From: Candidatus Magasanikbacteria bacterium RIFOXYC2_FULL_42_28
GTDB lineage: Bacteria; Patescibacteria; ABY1; Magasanikbacterales; GWA2-37-8
Length of the DNA: 64,000 nt
Reading direction: 5' to 3'
NCBI GenBank assembly: GCA_001784435.1
Contig: MFQZ01000001.1
Span: 1-64,000, forward strand
In this document: positions 16,138 to 25,026 of the stretch, in pieces
Layout of the letters: each line of letters opens with the position of its first letter
Position numbering within the stretch: position 1 is the first letter of the stretch
Notes under the pieces: generated by a model
What the model saw: only the letters and a program-made list of their open reading frames with translations
Told to the model about the DNA's origin: nothing
Database searches by the model: none
Position numbers and translations under genes: made by a program

Positions 16138-16844
16138 ATATTATGCTTCTTTAAAACAATCTCTCGCGCCACTTCGTATTCCTTCACATCTTTTATTTTA
16201 AACGGTAATTTAAAAAATATTTTTGGAAGCCAGCCACTCATTCCCTTTCGGCCACGGACGATTTTAGAATATAGACACTCTGACAAATATATTCCGATTT
16301 TATTTTTTTCAAACATCGTGAGCCACAAATCCCAGTCCTGGAATCTTTTGAGCGCGGGATCAAAACCGCAAAAATCTTTCATGCGAATAAGCGAGGTGGT
16401 ATCAATGTAATTTTGTTTTTTTAACGCGCCAGCATCAAACTCTTGGCTCGGCATTTTTTTCCAACCAAATTTATAATCGCAATACACATAACTATTTTCC
16501 GGATTTTTTTCTAAAACTTCCACCATTTTTGCGAGCATTTCCGGCTGAGCAATGGTATCCGCATCCCAAAAAATTACATACTCACCATTTGCCTCTTTAA
16601 ACCCACAATTACGCGCGACCGGAGCGCCTTGGTTAGTTTGGTTAATAATTTTAATATTTAGACGTAAAAACTTTTCATCTGCCAAAATTTTTTTAATTTC
16701 CTCGCCAAAATTATCAGCACTGCCATCATTAACAATAATTACCTCCAAATTTTTATAGGTTTGGCAACGCAAAGAATCCAAACTTTTAATCAAAGTTTTG
16801 GCGTGATTATAAACAGGAATAATTACGGAAATTAGTTTAAACAT
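16128..16844 (-). CDS. Glycosyltransferase family 2
   Basis: The 238-residue GT-A enzyme opens with ISVIIPVYNHAKTL, has the nucleotide-sugar motif VIIVNDGSADN (about 35-45), and a metal-binding FWDADT (about 92-97). It is a single-domain sugar transferase without membrane helices. The acceptor is unknown, but its neighbours (flippase, O-antigen ligase, FemAB enzymes) point to surface-glycan assembly. The start at 16844 follows a 57-base spacer rich in GATATTTGG-type repeats. Confidence 0.9.
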   Translation of the reverse strand: MFKLISVIIPVYNHAKTLIKSLDSLRCQTYKNLEVIIVNDGSADNFGEEIKKILADEKFLRLNIKIINQTNQGAPVARNCGFKEANGEYVIFWDADTIAQPEMLAKMVEVLEKNPENSYVYCDYKFGWKKMPSQEFDAGALKKQNYIDTTSLIRMKDFCGFDPALKRFQDWDLWLTMFEKNKIGIYLSECLYSKIVRGRKGMSGWLPKIFFKLPFKIKDVKEYEVAREIVLKKHNIWT

Positions 16845-16901
16845 GATGAAAATATTGGATATTTGGTATTTGGATTTGATTTGACATTGGAAATTTGATA
16901 T
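16845..16901. repeat. Short AT-rich spacer repeat (TTGGATTTGATTTGACATTGG type)
   Basis: The segment about 16868-16894 reads almost the same as 48013-48038 upstream of the pilT stop, sharing TTTGGATTTGATTTGACATT and then GGAAATT. It is a dispersed spacer sequence with no coding content. Confidence 0.55.
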
Positions 16902-17765
16902 TTATAATATCACACTCTCCCGATCCTGCCCCTTGGGTGGTAAAATATACAAATCGGTACGACCATACTCATCTAACCCAATCCCCTCACCTTGGCCAGA
17001 TAGAACGGCCAGAAGGGGCTTGCAGTAACGACAGGACTCGCCTTCCGGGCATTTAAAGCGATTTAACTGGCGGGCCAATTTCATTTGCATTGCCACATCC
17101 AAAACTCGCTTTTTGGACTCGGCTAAATCCGGCAAGGGCTTTTCAGTTAATTCATCATTAGTTTCCAAATACCAATAACTGGCCTTGGTCACTTGCCGTT
17201 TTTGGCAGTTGGTGACTAATAGATTATAAATCGGCAATTGGAGCGACGCTTCGTCCTCTTCGCTTTTCCCGGTTTTAAAATCCACGATGTGAACGCTGTC
17301 GGTCTCGGGCAAATATTCCAGCCAGTCAATTTTCCCACACAAAATTATCCCCTCCTCTTCGGACAACCAATAATAAGGTAAGTCTTCTTTAATTTTTACC
17401 GCCGGTTTTTTTAAAATTCCCGGATGATTATACGCGCGTCGCAACATTTCTTCACCGCGCGCCCGATATTTATTTTCTGTCGTCTCATCCCAAAATCCAC
17501 CGCGCTTACCGGAAAATTTTGGCCACAAGTCATGAAATTTATCCAAAAGAGATAAATCAAAGCGCTTATCAGTCGGCAAGACCGAAATTGATTCTAACAC
17601 TTCGTGTACTGCCGACCCCAAAGCCAGCGCCGGCGCCATTACTTTTATTTTATGATTTGTTTTGGGATCCTTGTAAACATTTTGATAATAATACAATTGC
17701 GGACATTTCAAAAAATCACTGGAAGACGAGTGTGAGACCCACACGGCGGAAAATTTATCAGGCAT
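16902..17765 (-). CDS. RecB-like PD-(D/E)XK nuclease with probable iron-sulfur cluster
   Basis: The 287-residue single-domain nuclease has the RecB-like core: a conserved Glu in ALGSAVHEVLE, Asp in GKIDWLE, and the catalytic VDFKTGK followed by QLPIYN. One Cys near the start (FLKCPQLYYY) and three near the end (CPEGESCRYC) match the four-cysteine iron-sulfur staple of AddB and Cas4 nucleases. No cas genes, CRISPR array or helicase partner lies nearby, so a repair role is more likely than adaptation. Confidence 0.85.
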   Translation of the reverse strand: MPDKFSAVWVSHSSSSDFLKCPQLYYYQNVYKDPKTNHKIKVMAPALALGSAVHEVLESISVLPTDKRFDLSLLDKFHDLWPKFSGKRGGFWDETTENKYRARGEEMLRRAYNHPGILKKPAVKIKEDLPYYWLSEEEGIILCGKIDWLEYLPETDSVHIVDFKTGKSEEDEASLQLPIYNLLVTNCQKRQVTKASYWYLETNDELTEKPLPDLAESKKRVLDVAMQMKLARQLNRFKCPEGESCRYCKPLLAVLSGQGEGIGLDEYGRTDLYILPPKGQDRESVIL

Positions 17766-17900
17766 AATTTATAATTAAAGATTGAAGAATAAAGAATAAA
17801 GAATAAATAATTAACTAATTCACTAATTTCTAATTCGCTAATATAATGCCAAAGTAATTTAAGAATTTATAATTTTATTAGTTAATTAGTGAATTAGGAC
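17766..17900. repeat. Non-coding spacer with inverted and simple repeats
   Basis: It contains GAATAAA repeated three times (about 17785-17805), then arms of an inverted repeat built on TTAACTAATTCACTAAT (about 17809-17826) and ATTAGTTAATTAGTGAATTA (about 17877-17896). I see no gene here. Confidence 0.5.
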
Positions 17901-19328
17901 TTAGCAAATTTTCGCAAACAATCGTTTTAACAAATCTCTATCAACTGCGCCAAAAACAAATAATAAAATACCATATATAATCGCCACCAACGGAATAACA
18001 ATCATAAAACTAATTTTGACGATTGATAAATAGGCGATAACACCCATAATTACCGCCGGAATAAATGTCCGCCATAAATATTTCCACAATTCCGCGTAAG
18101 GTAAAATTATTTTTTTAGCGACGAGAATGGTACCGGCGATTGCTAAAAACCCATTGCCGATAACGGCCGAAATCGCCGCGCCGACAATTCCCCAAATTGG
18201 AATCAAAATCAAATTTGAGATAACGCTCACAGTCAAAGCGGCTAATAACAAACCGGTTTGAGTTTTTTGTCTATCAGTGGCGTTTAAGGTGGCGCCGGTA
18301 ACAAAACCCACATAGCCGAATATCAAACTTAGCAACAAAATTCTAAGCACCAGAACCGACGGTGCGTATTGCGCTCCGTAAATTGTGGTCAAGGTCGGGT
18401 AAGCCACGGCCGACAAGCCGAACGCCAAGGGAAAAACTACGGCGAATAAATAGCGCGTGGCTTTTACAAATAATTCGCCAACGCGGGCGCGATCAGTAAT
18501 AAAAAATGAACTCATCGCCGGATAAACACTCGCCGTCAGGGCCGCCGGAATAAATTGGAACGCAAAAGTTATTTTAAAGGGCACGCTCCAATAACCCAAC
18601 TCTGTCGGCGATAATAATTTTGACATTATAATTGAATCAGAATAAGAATATAAACGCGTAATTAATCCCGCGATTGCAAACGGCCAAGCCATTACTAAAA
18701 ATTTTTGTAATAATCCAAAATCAATTTTAGGAATAACTGGCGCGCCTAAAATTCTCCTTGCCATGAAGCCGGCATAAATTGCATTTACGCCAGCTGGTAT
18801 TGTGTACGCCAAGATTAACCAATACAACGGAGCACCTAAATACAAGGCAACGCCGCCGATTATAGCGGTCAAAAATTGCGAACCGATTAAACCGGCGCCT
18901 TCAAACAACAAATTTTTCTTGGCGCGTAAAATTCCATAAAAAGTGGCGTGAATATTATCAAAAAACATCGTGATGCCGGAAAGATAAATCATTGATTTTG
19001 TCAGCGCGTCGTAACCAAGCAAATTCGCGCAAATTATCAAAACTCCGTAAGAAATTACACCAAAAATTAATTTTGTGCCGAGAACGGTATTTAAATACGC
19101 GGAAGAATTAGTGTCAAAACGCGCGGCTTCGCGCGTCAAAACCGGACCCAAACCAAAATCGGCCACTACCGTAAAAATCGTGGTAAAAGCAATGGCAAAA
19201 AAATACACGCCGGTATTTTCCACACCAATCGCTCGCGCGATAAAAATAAAATAAACAAAAGAAATCGCCCGCTGTAAAACCGCGGCCACGGTTAAAAAGG
19301 TAGTATTTTGTGAAACTGAATAGGACAT
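17901..19328 (-). CDS. Polysaccharide flippase (Wzx/MATE-like)
   Basis: The 475-residue membrane protein has about 12-14 hydrophobic helices and the N-terminal signature of oligosaccharide flippases (FLTVAAVLQRAISFVYFIFIARAIG and FGLGPVLTREAAR). These proteins move lipid-linked glycan units across the membrane. It is encoded one base after the stop of a FemAB-type gene and lies in the same operon as glycan genes, so it probably carries wall or capsule intermediates. Confidence 0.9.
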   Translation of the reverse strand: MSYSVSQNTTFLTVAAVLQRAISFVYFIFIARAIGVENTGVYFFAIAFTTIFTVVADFGLGPVLTREAARFDTNSSAYLNTVLGTKLIFGVISYGVLIICANLLGYDALTKSMIYLSGITMFFDNIHATFYGILRAKKNLLFEGAGLIGSQFLTAIIGGVALYLGAPLYWLILAYTIPAGVNAIYAGFMARRILGAPVIPKIDFGLLQKFLVMAWPFAIAGLITRLYSYSDSIIMSKLLSPTELGYWSVPFKITFAFQFIPAALTASVYPAMSSFFITDRARVGELFVKATRYLFAVVFPLAFGLSAVAYPTLTTIYGAQYAPSVLVLRILLLSLIFGYVGFVTGATLNATDRQKTQTGLLLAALTVSVISNLILIPIWGIVGAAISAVIGNGFLAIAGTILVAKKIILPYAELWKYLWRTFIPAVIMGVIAYLSIVKISFMIVIPLVAIIYGILLFVFGAVDRDLLKRLFAKIC

Positions 19329-19329
19329 A

Positions 19330-20343
19330 TTAACAACGCAAACGACGAATTAAACAATAAATTAAATAAATAGTCGAACGCAAAGGCAAATCAAAGGTAC
19401 CAGGATCTTCGTGATAGGTGGCGTTAAAACCGACTTTAAATCGCGAAACGCCGGCGTAGCGATGCGTCGGATCATACTGATAGGCACCGCCGTTGGAAAC
19501 ATTGGGCGCGACGCCAAAAAAATCATAAAATTTATACCCAGTCGATTTTGCAAATTTAATCGCTTCCCACTGCGCCAAATACGGCGCCATTAATTGGCGA
19601 TATTCGTGGTCAGACGCGCCGTATAAATAATAAATTGTTTCGCCAAATCCAAACAAACAAACTGATGCTAAAGCGACATCATTATCAAAAATAGTAATTT
19701 GTGTGACCGCCGGATGACTCACGGCGACGTGATAGGTTGATTCGGGGTGCAAAATAAAATTGTCGCGCTCGCCGGTCTTTTTAAATAAATCCCAAAATAC
19801 TTTAAAATTTTTCGCGCGCGAAACAATCAGATTTTTTCGCTGCGCCAAATTTATATTATAACGTGTCTTGGGGTGAAATGATTTTAAAATTTCGTCTTCA
19901 TTTTTTATTAAATCCAATATCATGGTTGCTGGTGGGTTGATATCGGTAATTAACTTCATCCTCTTCTTAATATTCGATGAAAAAAAATCCAATATTGTCG
20001 GCTCTAACCGAACAAACACACATCCTTTTTCATGCAGATAATTAAATAATCCGTTAAGGGATTCCTCCGCTCCCTGCGACGGTCGGTCGGAATGACAGTG
20101 AAAAACCGGCCCCTTGTGAATTTGAGCGTATTTAAATCCCAAGAATAAATTCTTATAAACTACCTGCGCTAGTAATTTTACCTCACCTTCTTCAACTAAC
20201 AAACGTTCAACTTTTTGCCCGATTGATTCCAAAATTTCTCCCCATTCAAACGATTGCAAAAAATTAGCCGACGCTGAATTTGCCAACTTATTCCATTCAT
20301 TTTTGTCGGTAATTATTTTAATCATATTAGCGATCGCAACCAC
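19330..20343 (-). CDS. FemAB-family peptidyltransferase (paralogue 1)
   Basis: The 337-residue enzyme of the FemX/FemAB (GNAT-like) family adds amino acids from aminoacyl-tRNA to peptidoglycan precursors. Visible family patches: FLQSFEWGEILES (about 28-41), KTRYNINLAQRK (about 183-194), and the C-terminal YYLYGASDHEYRQLMAPYLAQWEAI and KFYDFFGVAP. A stretch of about 15 residues (CHSDRPSQGAEESLNG, about 83-98) is encoded by a family B palindromic repeat and looks like an in-frame insertion. It overlaps its paralogue upstream by 22 bases. Confidence 0.87.
   Translation of the reverse strand: MVAIANMIKIITDKNEWNKLANSASANFLQSFEWGEILESIGQKVERLLVEEGEVKLLAQVVYKNLFLGFKYAQIHKGPVFHCHSDRPSQGAEESLNGLFNYLHEKGCVFVRLEPTILDFFSSNIKKRMKLITDINPPATMILDLIKNEDEILKSFHPKTRYNINLAQRKNLIVSRAKNFKVFWDLFKKTGERDNFILHPESTYHVAVSHPAVTQITIFDNDVALASVCLFGFGETIYYLYGASDHEYRQLMAPYLAQWEAIKFAKSTGYKFYDFFGVAPNVSNGGAYQYDPTHRYAGVSRFKVGFNATYHEDPGTFDLPLRSTIYLIYCLIRRLRC
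20054..20097. repeat. Palindromic element, family B, in frame inside a FemAB gene
   Basis: On the minus strand it reads TGTCATTCCGACCGACCGTC and continues to GAGGAATCCC, matching the repeat at 15003-15041 at both ends. It encodes CHSDRPSQGAEESL, aligned with CHSERAERVEESL in the O-antigen ligase, in the same frame and orientation. Confidence 0.8.
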
Positions 20344-21311
20344 CGTTGAAAATTATATAAACGATATCGCCACGGACAAGCTACTAAATCATGCGTCCCG
20401 GGACGTTCCACAATTTTTCCGCCAAAACCAAGTTTAAATTTAGTAAAACCGGCGTAACGATGAACGCGATTATAATCATAATCAGTTCCGACAGTGATAA
20501 CGCGTGGGGCAATACCAAAAAAATCATAGTATCGCAAACCCTCCGCGCGCGCTAAGGAGATTATTTTTTCTTGAATTAAATACGAAGCTGACAAATGCCC
20601 GTGCCGACGCGAAGCGGCCGCGAATAAATAAACAAGCATATCTCCCCATTGCCAAAATATCGCAGACGCCACCGGCTCGTTACCATGATACGCGACTAAT
20701 TGACGACTGGACGCGCTCGCTAAAATTTTTTCATAGTGAATCTGCGGATGAGTTAAAAAATCATCATGGCGTGAAACTTCCTTAAGCAACGACCAAAATA
20801 TTCCCAGGTTTTTTCCGACCACCACGCTTACGCCCCGCTTGTTCGCCTGGTTGATTTCGTAGCGAGTTTTTTTATCTAAATTTTCCAAATACTTTTCTTG
20901 ACTGCCAATTAATTCCAAAACCAAAGTTGTGCTGGGATTAACATCTCTAACTTTTTTCATGGTAACCGCGCCCGGAACCAACTCCGGTTCAATACGTAAA
21001 AATATATAGCCGGCGTTTCGCGCCCAATTTTGCAATAACTCATAAATTCGCACCCGAATATCTTTGGCCAAACCGCGTTTTAACACCGGCCCATTCGGAC
21101 AAAATCCATATTTTAATCCCAATGGCAAACGCGCTTCCATAATTTGCGCCATTGCTAAAATCTCTTCGCCTTCTACCAAAGCCAGACGCCTGACTTTTTT
21201 ACCCTCGGATAACAAAACTTCACCCCAATCCCAAGATTGCGGAAAAGTGGCGCCGAGCGTTAACAAAAAACTATCCCAATCGTCTTTTTTGGTGACCTCT
21301 TTCATTTCCAT
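20322..21311 (-). CDS. FemAB-family peptidyltransferase (paralogue 2)
   Basis: The 329-residue paralogue of the following gene shares FPQSWDWGEVLLSEGKKV, KKTRYEINQANKRG, YLFAAASRRHGHLSASYLIQ and RYYDFFGIAP. It has no repeat insertion, so comparison with paralogue 1 shows that the CHSDRPSQ segment there is extra. The pair may add the first and later residues of an interpeptide bridge, as FemX/A/B do in Gram-positive bacteria; that order is inference. First gene of the envelope operon running down to 15 kb. Confidence 0.87.
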   Translation of the reverse strand: MEMKEVTKKDDWDSFLLTLGATFPQSWDWGEVLLSEGKKVRRLALVEGEEILAMAQIMEARLPLGLKYGFCPNGPVLKRGLAKDIRVRIYELLQNWARNAGYIFLRIEPELVPGAVTMKKVRDVNPSTTLVLELIGSQEKYLENLDKKTRYEINQANKRGVSVVVGKNLGIFWSLLKEVSRHDDFLTHPQIHYEKILASASSRQLVAYHGNEPVASAIFWQWGDMLVYLFAAASRRHGHLSASYLIQEKIISLARAEGLRYYDFFGIAPRVITVGTDYDYNRVHRYAGFTKFKLGFGGKIVERPGTHDLVACPWRYRLYNFQRWLRSLI

Positions 21312-21330
21312 AACAACTCTATTTTAACAT

Positions 21331-21356
21331 AAAAAACAGACCTTGTAAAAGGCCTG
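21331..21356 (-). terminator. Terminator after rpsI
   Basis: An 8-bp stem with one mismatch (CAGACCTT 21337-21344 / AAGGCCTG 21349-21356) is followed on the minus strand by six T residues (21331-21336). It lies 26 bases below the rpsI stop and ends the ribosomal-protein operon. Confidence 0.75.
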
Positions 21357-21381
21357 CTTATTCGTGTAAATTCGTGGTTCA

Positions 21382-21777
21382 TTAACGTTTGGACCACTGC
21401 GGTGCGCGCCGAGCTTTTTTCAAACCAAATTTCTTTCTTTCTTTGATGCGCGGATCGCGTGTCAATAGTCCCACTGATTTTAAGGTCTTTTTTACGGTCT
21501 CATCTTCTTTAACTAGGGCGCGCGCGACACCCAAACAAATTGCTGTGGCCTGGCCTTTTTTCCCGCCACCGGCTACTTTCGTGGACAAATCATAGGCCTT
21601 TTCTTTACCAAGCAATTTAAGCGGTTGTAAAACAATATCTTGTAATTCGGCATAAGTAAAATACTGCGCGAACTCCATGCCATTTACCGTTATTTTGCCG
21701 GTCCCCCGCTCCAAACGCACGCGCGCGGAAGCGCGTTTGCGCCGACCGATAGTACGATTCTTTATATCAGCAGTCAT
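21382..21777 (-). CDS. rpsI: 30S ribosomal protein S9
   Basis: 131 residues with the S9 start (GRRKRASARVRLERGTGKI), the middle VAGGGKKGQATAI patch and the conserved basic tail ending RRAPQWSKR, which reaches the P-site tRNA in known ribosomes. Two bases below rplM, the universal L13-S9 pair. Last gene of the operon. Confidence 0.97.
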   Translation of the reverse strand: MTADIKNRTIGRRKRASARVRLERGTGKITVNGMEFAQYFTYAELQDIVLQPLKLLGKEKAYDLSTKVAGGGKKGQATAICLGVARALVKEDETVKKTLKSVGLLTRDPRIKERKKFGLKKARRAPQWSKR

Positions 21778-21779
21778 AA

Positions 21780-22136
21780 TTATTTTGTTTTAAATGTCAA
21801 TCTATTCAAACGTCCAGCGCGCAATTTATTTTTTGGCAACATTTTTATCACCGCGTGGCGGACAACTTCTTCCGGGTTCTCTTTTAAAACTTTTTTCAAC
21901 GGAATTTCTTTCAAACCGCCCGGATGCATGGAGTGATGTCGAAAAAGTTTCTGATCTATTTTTTTACCGGTCAAAACAATGCCGGCCGAGTTTTCTACTA
22001 CCACTTTATCACCACCATCCACATGCGGTTCATAGGTGGCTTTGTGCTTGCCCATAAGTACGGTCGCGATTTTGGTCGCGAGCCGTCCCGGTTTTTCACC
22101 AGTGGCGTCAAAAACTACTGTCTTTCTTTTGGACAT
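21780..22136 (-). CDS. rplM: 50S ribosomal protein L13
   Basis: 118 residues, shorter than the usual about 142. The core is intact (DATGEKPGRLATKIA, MGKHKATYEPH, HSMHPGGLKEIPL, VVRHAVIKMLPKNKLR) but the N-terminal strand and C-terminal tail are trimmed. Shortened ribosomal proteins fit a CPR genome. Sits between rplQ and rpsI. Confidence 0.96.
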   Translation of the reverse strand: MSKRKTVVFDATGEKPGRLATKIATVLMGKHKATYEPHVDGGDKVVVENSAGIVLTGKKIDQKLFRHHSMHPGGLKEIPLKKVLKENPEEVVRHAVIKMLPKNKLRAGRLNRLTFKTK

Positions 22137-22147
22137 ATCTTGTACAA

Positions 22148-22498
22148 TTAAACTAATTCAATAACCGACTGCTCGCCGCCATCACCGCGACGCACGCCGA
22201 TTTTAGTAATTCTGGTATAACCACCTTGACGGTCAGCATAACGCGGACCGATTACCTCCATCATTTTTTTAATCACCTTAGCGGTATATAAAAATGTCCC
22301 CAAATAACGGCGGGCGGCCAAATTATTCTGTTTGGCCTTAGTGATAAGGCGCTCCGCTAACGGACGCAAGGCCTTGGCTTTGCCGGTGGTGGTAGTAATC
22401 TTTTCGTACAACACCAAACTTTCCACCAAATTGGCGAGAAGTGAACGGCGTGCCGCTGTTTTACGGCCTAATGTTATTTTTTTCTTTTGATGACGCAT
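22148..22498 (-). CDS. rplQ: 50S ribosomal protein L17
   Basis: 116 residues with the L17 signature RHQKKKITLGRKTAARRSLLANL at the start and RYADRQGGYTRITKIGVRRGDGGEQSVIELV at the end. It follows rpoA by 11 bases, the order found in most bacteria. Confidence 0.97.
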   Translation of the reverse strand: MRHQKKKITLGRKTAARRSLLANLVESLVLYEKITTTTGKAKALRPLAERLITKAKQNNLAARRYLGTFLYTAKVIKKMMEVIGPRYADRQGGYTRITKIGVRRGDGGEQSVIELV

Positions 22499-22509
22499 AT
22501 CTTACAAAA

Positions 22510-23334
22510 TTACTTTTTCTTAGCGGTTTTCTTTTTAACACTTTTTTCTTTTTTATCCACTTTTTCTTCGGTTTCAATTTTACCTTCGGCCACTTCGGGG
22601 TCAACATCAGGTTTTTCCATGGTCATTTCCGATTGATTCATCCCATCTTTTAAACTACCGAGCACAGTGGAAAAATGATCAATCAATATCTGCGTTGCTT
22701 GGGCAGCAGCTGACTGTGGGGTGATAGTGCCGTCAGTTTCAATATTTAATACTAATTTCTCGTAGTTAGTAATATCCCCCAAACGAGTATATTCAACTTT
22801 ATAGCCGACATCTTTAATCGGAGAATAAACCGAATCAATTAAAATCGTGCCTAATTCATTATTATCTTTATTTTTTTCTTCCACCGGTTTATAACCACGG
22901 CCCCGACCGACGGTAATTTCCATTTCCAAACCCTTGGTACCGGTCAAATTGCAAATAACCAAATCTTTGTTAATCACTTCCACATCGGCATTTTTTTCAA
23001 TATCAGCGCCCGTAACCGGACCTTTGCCTTTTTTAACCAAATTTAATTTCACCGGCTCATCGGAATAAACACGAACCGACAACTGTTTTAAATTTAAGAT
23101 AATTTCCACGACGTCTTCTTTTACGCCTTCAACCGCGGAAAATTCATGGGACACGCCCCGAATTTTGAATGACTCTACCGAAGAACCCGGCAAAGAAGAG
23201 AGCAACACCCGGCGAAGCGCGTTACCGAGAGTGGTGCCATAGCCATGGTAACACGGCATCACGGTAAGCGAACCGGAAAACTCATCAGCACCCGGCTGAA
23301 ATTCTATTTTTGATGGCAATAAGAAATTTTCCAT
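22510..23334 (-). CDS. rpoA: RNA polymerase alpha subunit lacking the C-terminal domain
   Basis: 274 residues against the usual 310-330. The N-terminal dimerisation domain is complete (GYGTTLGNALRRVLLSSLPG about 31-50, KGLEMEITVGRGRGY, VYSPIKDVGYKVEYTRLG, and the AAAQATQILIDHF helix ending about 219). After that the protein has only an acidic then Lys-rich tail (EEKVDKKEKSVKKKTAKKK). There is no helix-hairpin-helix alpha-CTD, the part that binds UP elements and activators elsewhere. Assembly of polymerase should be normal; activator contact through alpha is not expected. Confidence 0.95.
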   Translation of the reverse strand: MENFLLPSKIEFQPGADEFSGSLTVMPCYHGYGTTLGNALRRVLLSSLPGSSVESFKIRGVSHEFSAVEGVKEDVVEIILNLKQLSVRVYSDEPVKLNLVKKGKGPVTGADIEKNADVEVINKDLVICNLTGTKGLEMEITVGRGRGYKPVEEKNKDNNELGTILIDSVYSPIKDVGYKVEYTRLGDITNYEKLVLNIETDGTITPQSAAAQATQILIDHFSTVLGSLKDGMNQSEMTMEKPDVDPEVAEGKIETEEKVDKKEKSVKKKTAKKK

Positions 23335-23343
23335 ACAAAAAAA

Positions 23344-23952
23344 TTAACGAGAATAAAATTCAACAATTGATTTAGCGTTGAATGGCTGGCCGGACAGGGT
23401 TGGATTATTTAAAATTTTAGCCGACAAGGCCTTGACGTCCAAACCGATCCAGGCCGGGGGTTCAACTTTATTTAACCCCTCTTTTAAAATTTCAACGATT
23501 TTTTTGTTAACTGATTTTTCATAAATTGCCACGGTATCGCCCACTTTAACACGGTAAGAAGGAATGTTAACTTTTTGACCGTTCACGCTTACGTGACCAT
23601 GGCCGACGAGTTGTCGACCGGCCGCGCGTGAACTGGCAAACCCGGCGCGATAAGCGACATTGTCCAAACGTGATTCCAAATATTGAATCACAAACACGCC
23701 GGTATCACCGGTTTTCTTTGACGCTTCCGCCACATAATTAGAAAACTGACGTTCTAAAATTCCGTAAAGACGTTTAACTTTTTGTTTTTCCAACAACTGC
23801 TTACCGTAGCCGGAAACTTTGGGACGGCGCTTAGACACACCGTGCACACCGGGCGGATAACTGCGTTTCGTTACCGGACATTTCGGAGAATCACAAAGTT
23901 TCTCGCCATACTTGCGACACAATTTATGTTTTGGTCTTAAATCTCTACCCAT
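23344..23952 (-). CDS. rpsD: 30S ribosomal protein S4
   Basis: 202 residues. The N-terminal zinc-type Cys cluster is present (C12 in KLCRKYG, C21, C25 in CDSPKCP), then the S4 RNA-binding domain (LESRLDNVAYRAGFASSRAAGRQLVGHGHVSVNG, about 90-123). Binds 16S rRNA early in 30S assembly. Lies between rpsK and rpoA. Confidence 0.97.
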   Translation of the reverse strand: MGRDLRPKHKLCRKYGEKLCDSPKCPVTKRSYPPGVHGVSKRRPKVSGYGKQLLEKQKVKRLYGILERQFSNYVAEASKKTGDTGVFVIQYLESRLDNVAYRAGFASSRAAGRQLVGHGHVSVNGQKVNIPSYRVKVGDTVAIYEKSVNKKIVEILKEGLNKVEPPAWIGLDVKALSAKILNNPTLSGQPFNAKSIVEFYSR

Positions 23953-23972
23953 AACAAAAAAATTAAAGTAAT

Positions 23973-24425
23973 TTAGACGCGACGGCGTTTAGGAGGCCGA
24001 CAGCCGTTGTGAGGAATCGGGGTAACATCGTTAATCGCTACCACATTCAAACCGTGAGTATGTAAAGCGCGAATCGCGCCTTCGCGACCACCACCTACTC
24101 CTTTTATAAACACACTCACTTCTTTGATACCATAATCAACCACTTTATCAATGCAATCTTTGGCCACTTGCGAGGCGGCGTACGGAGTGGCTTTTTTGGG
24201 GCCTTTAAAACCAACTTTACCGGCGGATGACCAACTCAAAACATTGCCGGTCGGATCGGCCAAAGTAATAATGGTATTATTGTAAGATGCTTGAACATAA
24301 GCGTGCGCGCGCGGAACTTGACGCACGGCTTTTTTCTTTTTGGTCTTGACCACTTTAGTCGCCGGCGCAGCCGCGTCAGTAACCGCTGGTTTAGTGGTGT
24401 CAGTTTTAATTTTTTCTTCGGACAT
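23973..24425 (-). CDS. rpsK: 30S ribosomal protein S11
   Basis: 150 residues. A Lys/Ala/Thr-rich N-terminal extension of about 35 residues precedes the S11 core (AHAYVQASYNNTIITLAD to PPKRRRV). The core holds SSAGKVGFKGPKKATPYAAQ-type and GVGGGREGAIRALHTHGL patches. S11 lines the platform at the Shine-Dalgarno site. Confidence 0.96.
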   Translation of the reverse strand: MSEEKIKTDTTKPAVTDAAAPATKVVKTKKKKAVRQVPRAHAYVQASYNNTIITLADPTGNVLSWSSAGKVGFKGPKKATPYAASQVAKDCIDKVVDYGIKEVSVFIKGVGGGREGAIRALHTHGLNVVAINDVTPIPHNGCRPPKRRRV

Positions 24426-24452
24426 ATATCAATATATCAAAGTTGGGATAAA

Positions 24453-24836
24453 TTAAGTTTTTGTCTCTTTCTTCTTACCGGAAACAGCAGTTTTGCGCAC
24501 ATTACCACGCACGGTGCGGGAGTTAGTTTTGGTACGTTGACCACGAACCGGCAAATGCTTCATGTGGCGCAATCCAATATAACTTTTGATGTCTTTCAGC
24601 CGTTTAATGTTAAACATCACTTCCCGACGCAAATTGCCTTCAGTGGTATATTCTTTTTCCACAATATCGCGCAATAAATCTTCTTGAGCCGGAGTTAAAT
24701 CCTTAACGCGGATATTCCAATCAATCTTGGCTTTTTCCAAAATTTTATTGGTGAGGGTCTGACCGATGCCGTAAACATAGTTCAACGACACGCCGATTTT
24801 TTTCTCCTTAGGGATATTTGTTCCTGCAATTCTCAT
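24453..24836 (-). CDS. rpsM: 30S ribosomal protein S13
   Basis: I start at 24836 (MRIAGTNIPKEKKIG, 127 residues), the canonical S13 N-terminus. An upstream in-frame ATG at 24911 would add 25 Lys/Val-rich residues that overlap rpmJ and have no S13 counterpart. The family features IAGTNIP, LNYVYGIG, LRREVMFNIKRLKDIKSYIGLRHMKHLPVRGQRTKTN and the basic tail are all present. Contacts tRNA at the subunit interface. Confidence 0.95.
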   Translation of the reverse strand: MRIAGTNIPKEKKIGVSLNYVYGIGQTLTNKILEKAKIDWNIRVKDLTPAQEDLLRDIVEKEYTTEGNLRREVMFNIKRLKDIKSYIGLRHMKHLPVRGQRTKTNSRTVRGNVRKTAVSGKKKETKT

Positions 24837-24876
24837 AAAAACTTTATAAACTTTATGAACTTTAAAAACTTTTATT

Positions 24877-24990
24877 TTAACCTTGTCTTTGTTTATGTTT
24901 GGGATTAGCACAAATTACGCGCACCCGACCTTTGCGGCGCACGGTTTTACACTTTAAACAGATTTTTTTTACTGAAGCTTGTACTCTCAT
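24877..24990 (-). CDS. rpmJ: 50S ribosomal protein L36
   Basis: A 37-residue protein encoded from the ATG at 24990 to a TAA at 24877. It carries the L36 zinc motif: Cys11, Cys14, Cys27 and His32 (KICLKCK, VICANPKH), in a highly basic chain starting MRVQASVKK. It sits between infA and rpsM, its usual place. Confidence 0.95.
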   Translation of the reverse strand: MRVQASVKKICLKCKTVRRKGRVRVICANPKHKQRQG

Positions 24991-25026
24991 AATCGATTAA
25001 ATAGAATTTTTTCATTTAAAAAACAC

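Noticed and set aside
24837..24911. Extended N-terminus for S13
   Set aside because: The added 25 residues overlap rpmJ and lack S13 similarity; the canonical start is at 24836.
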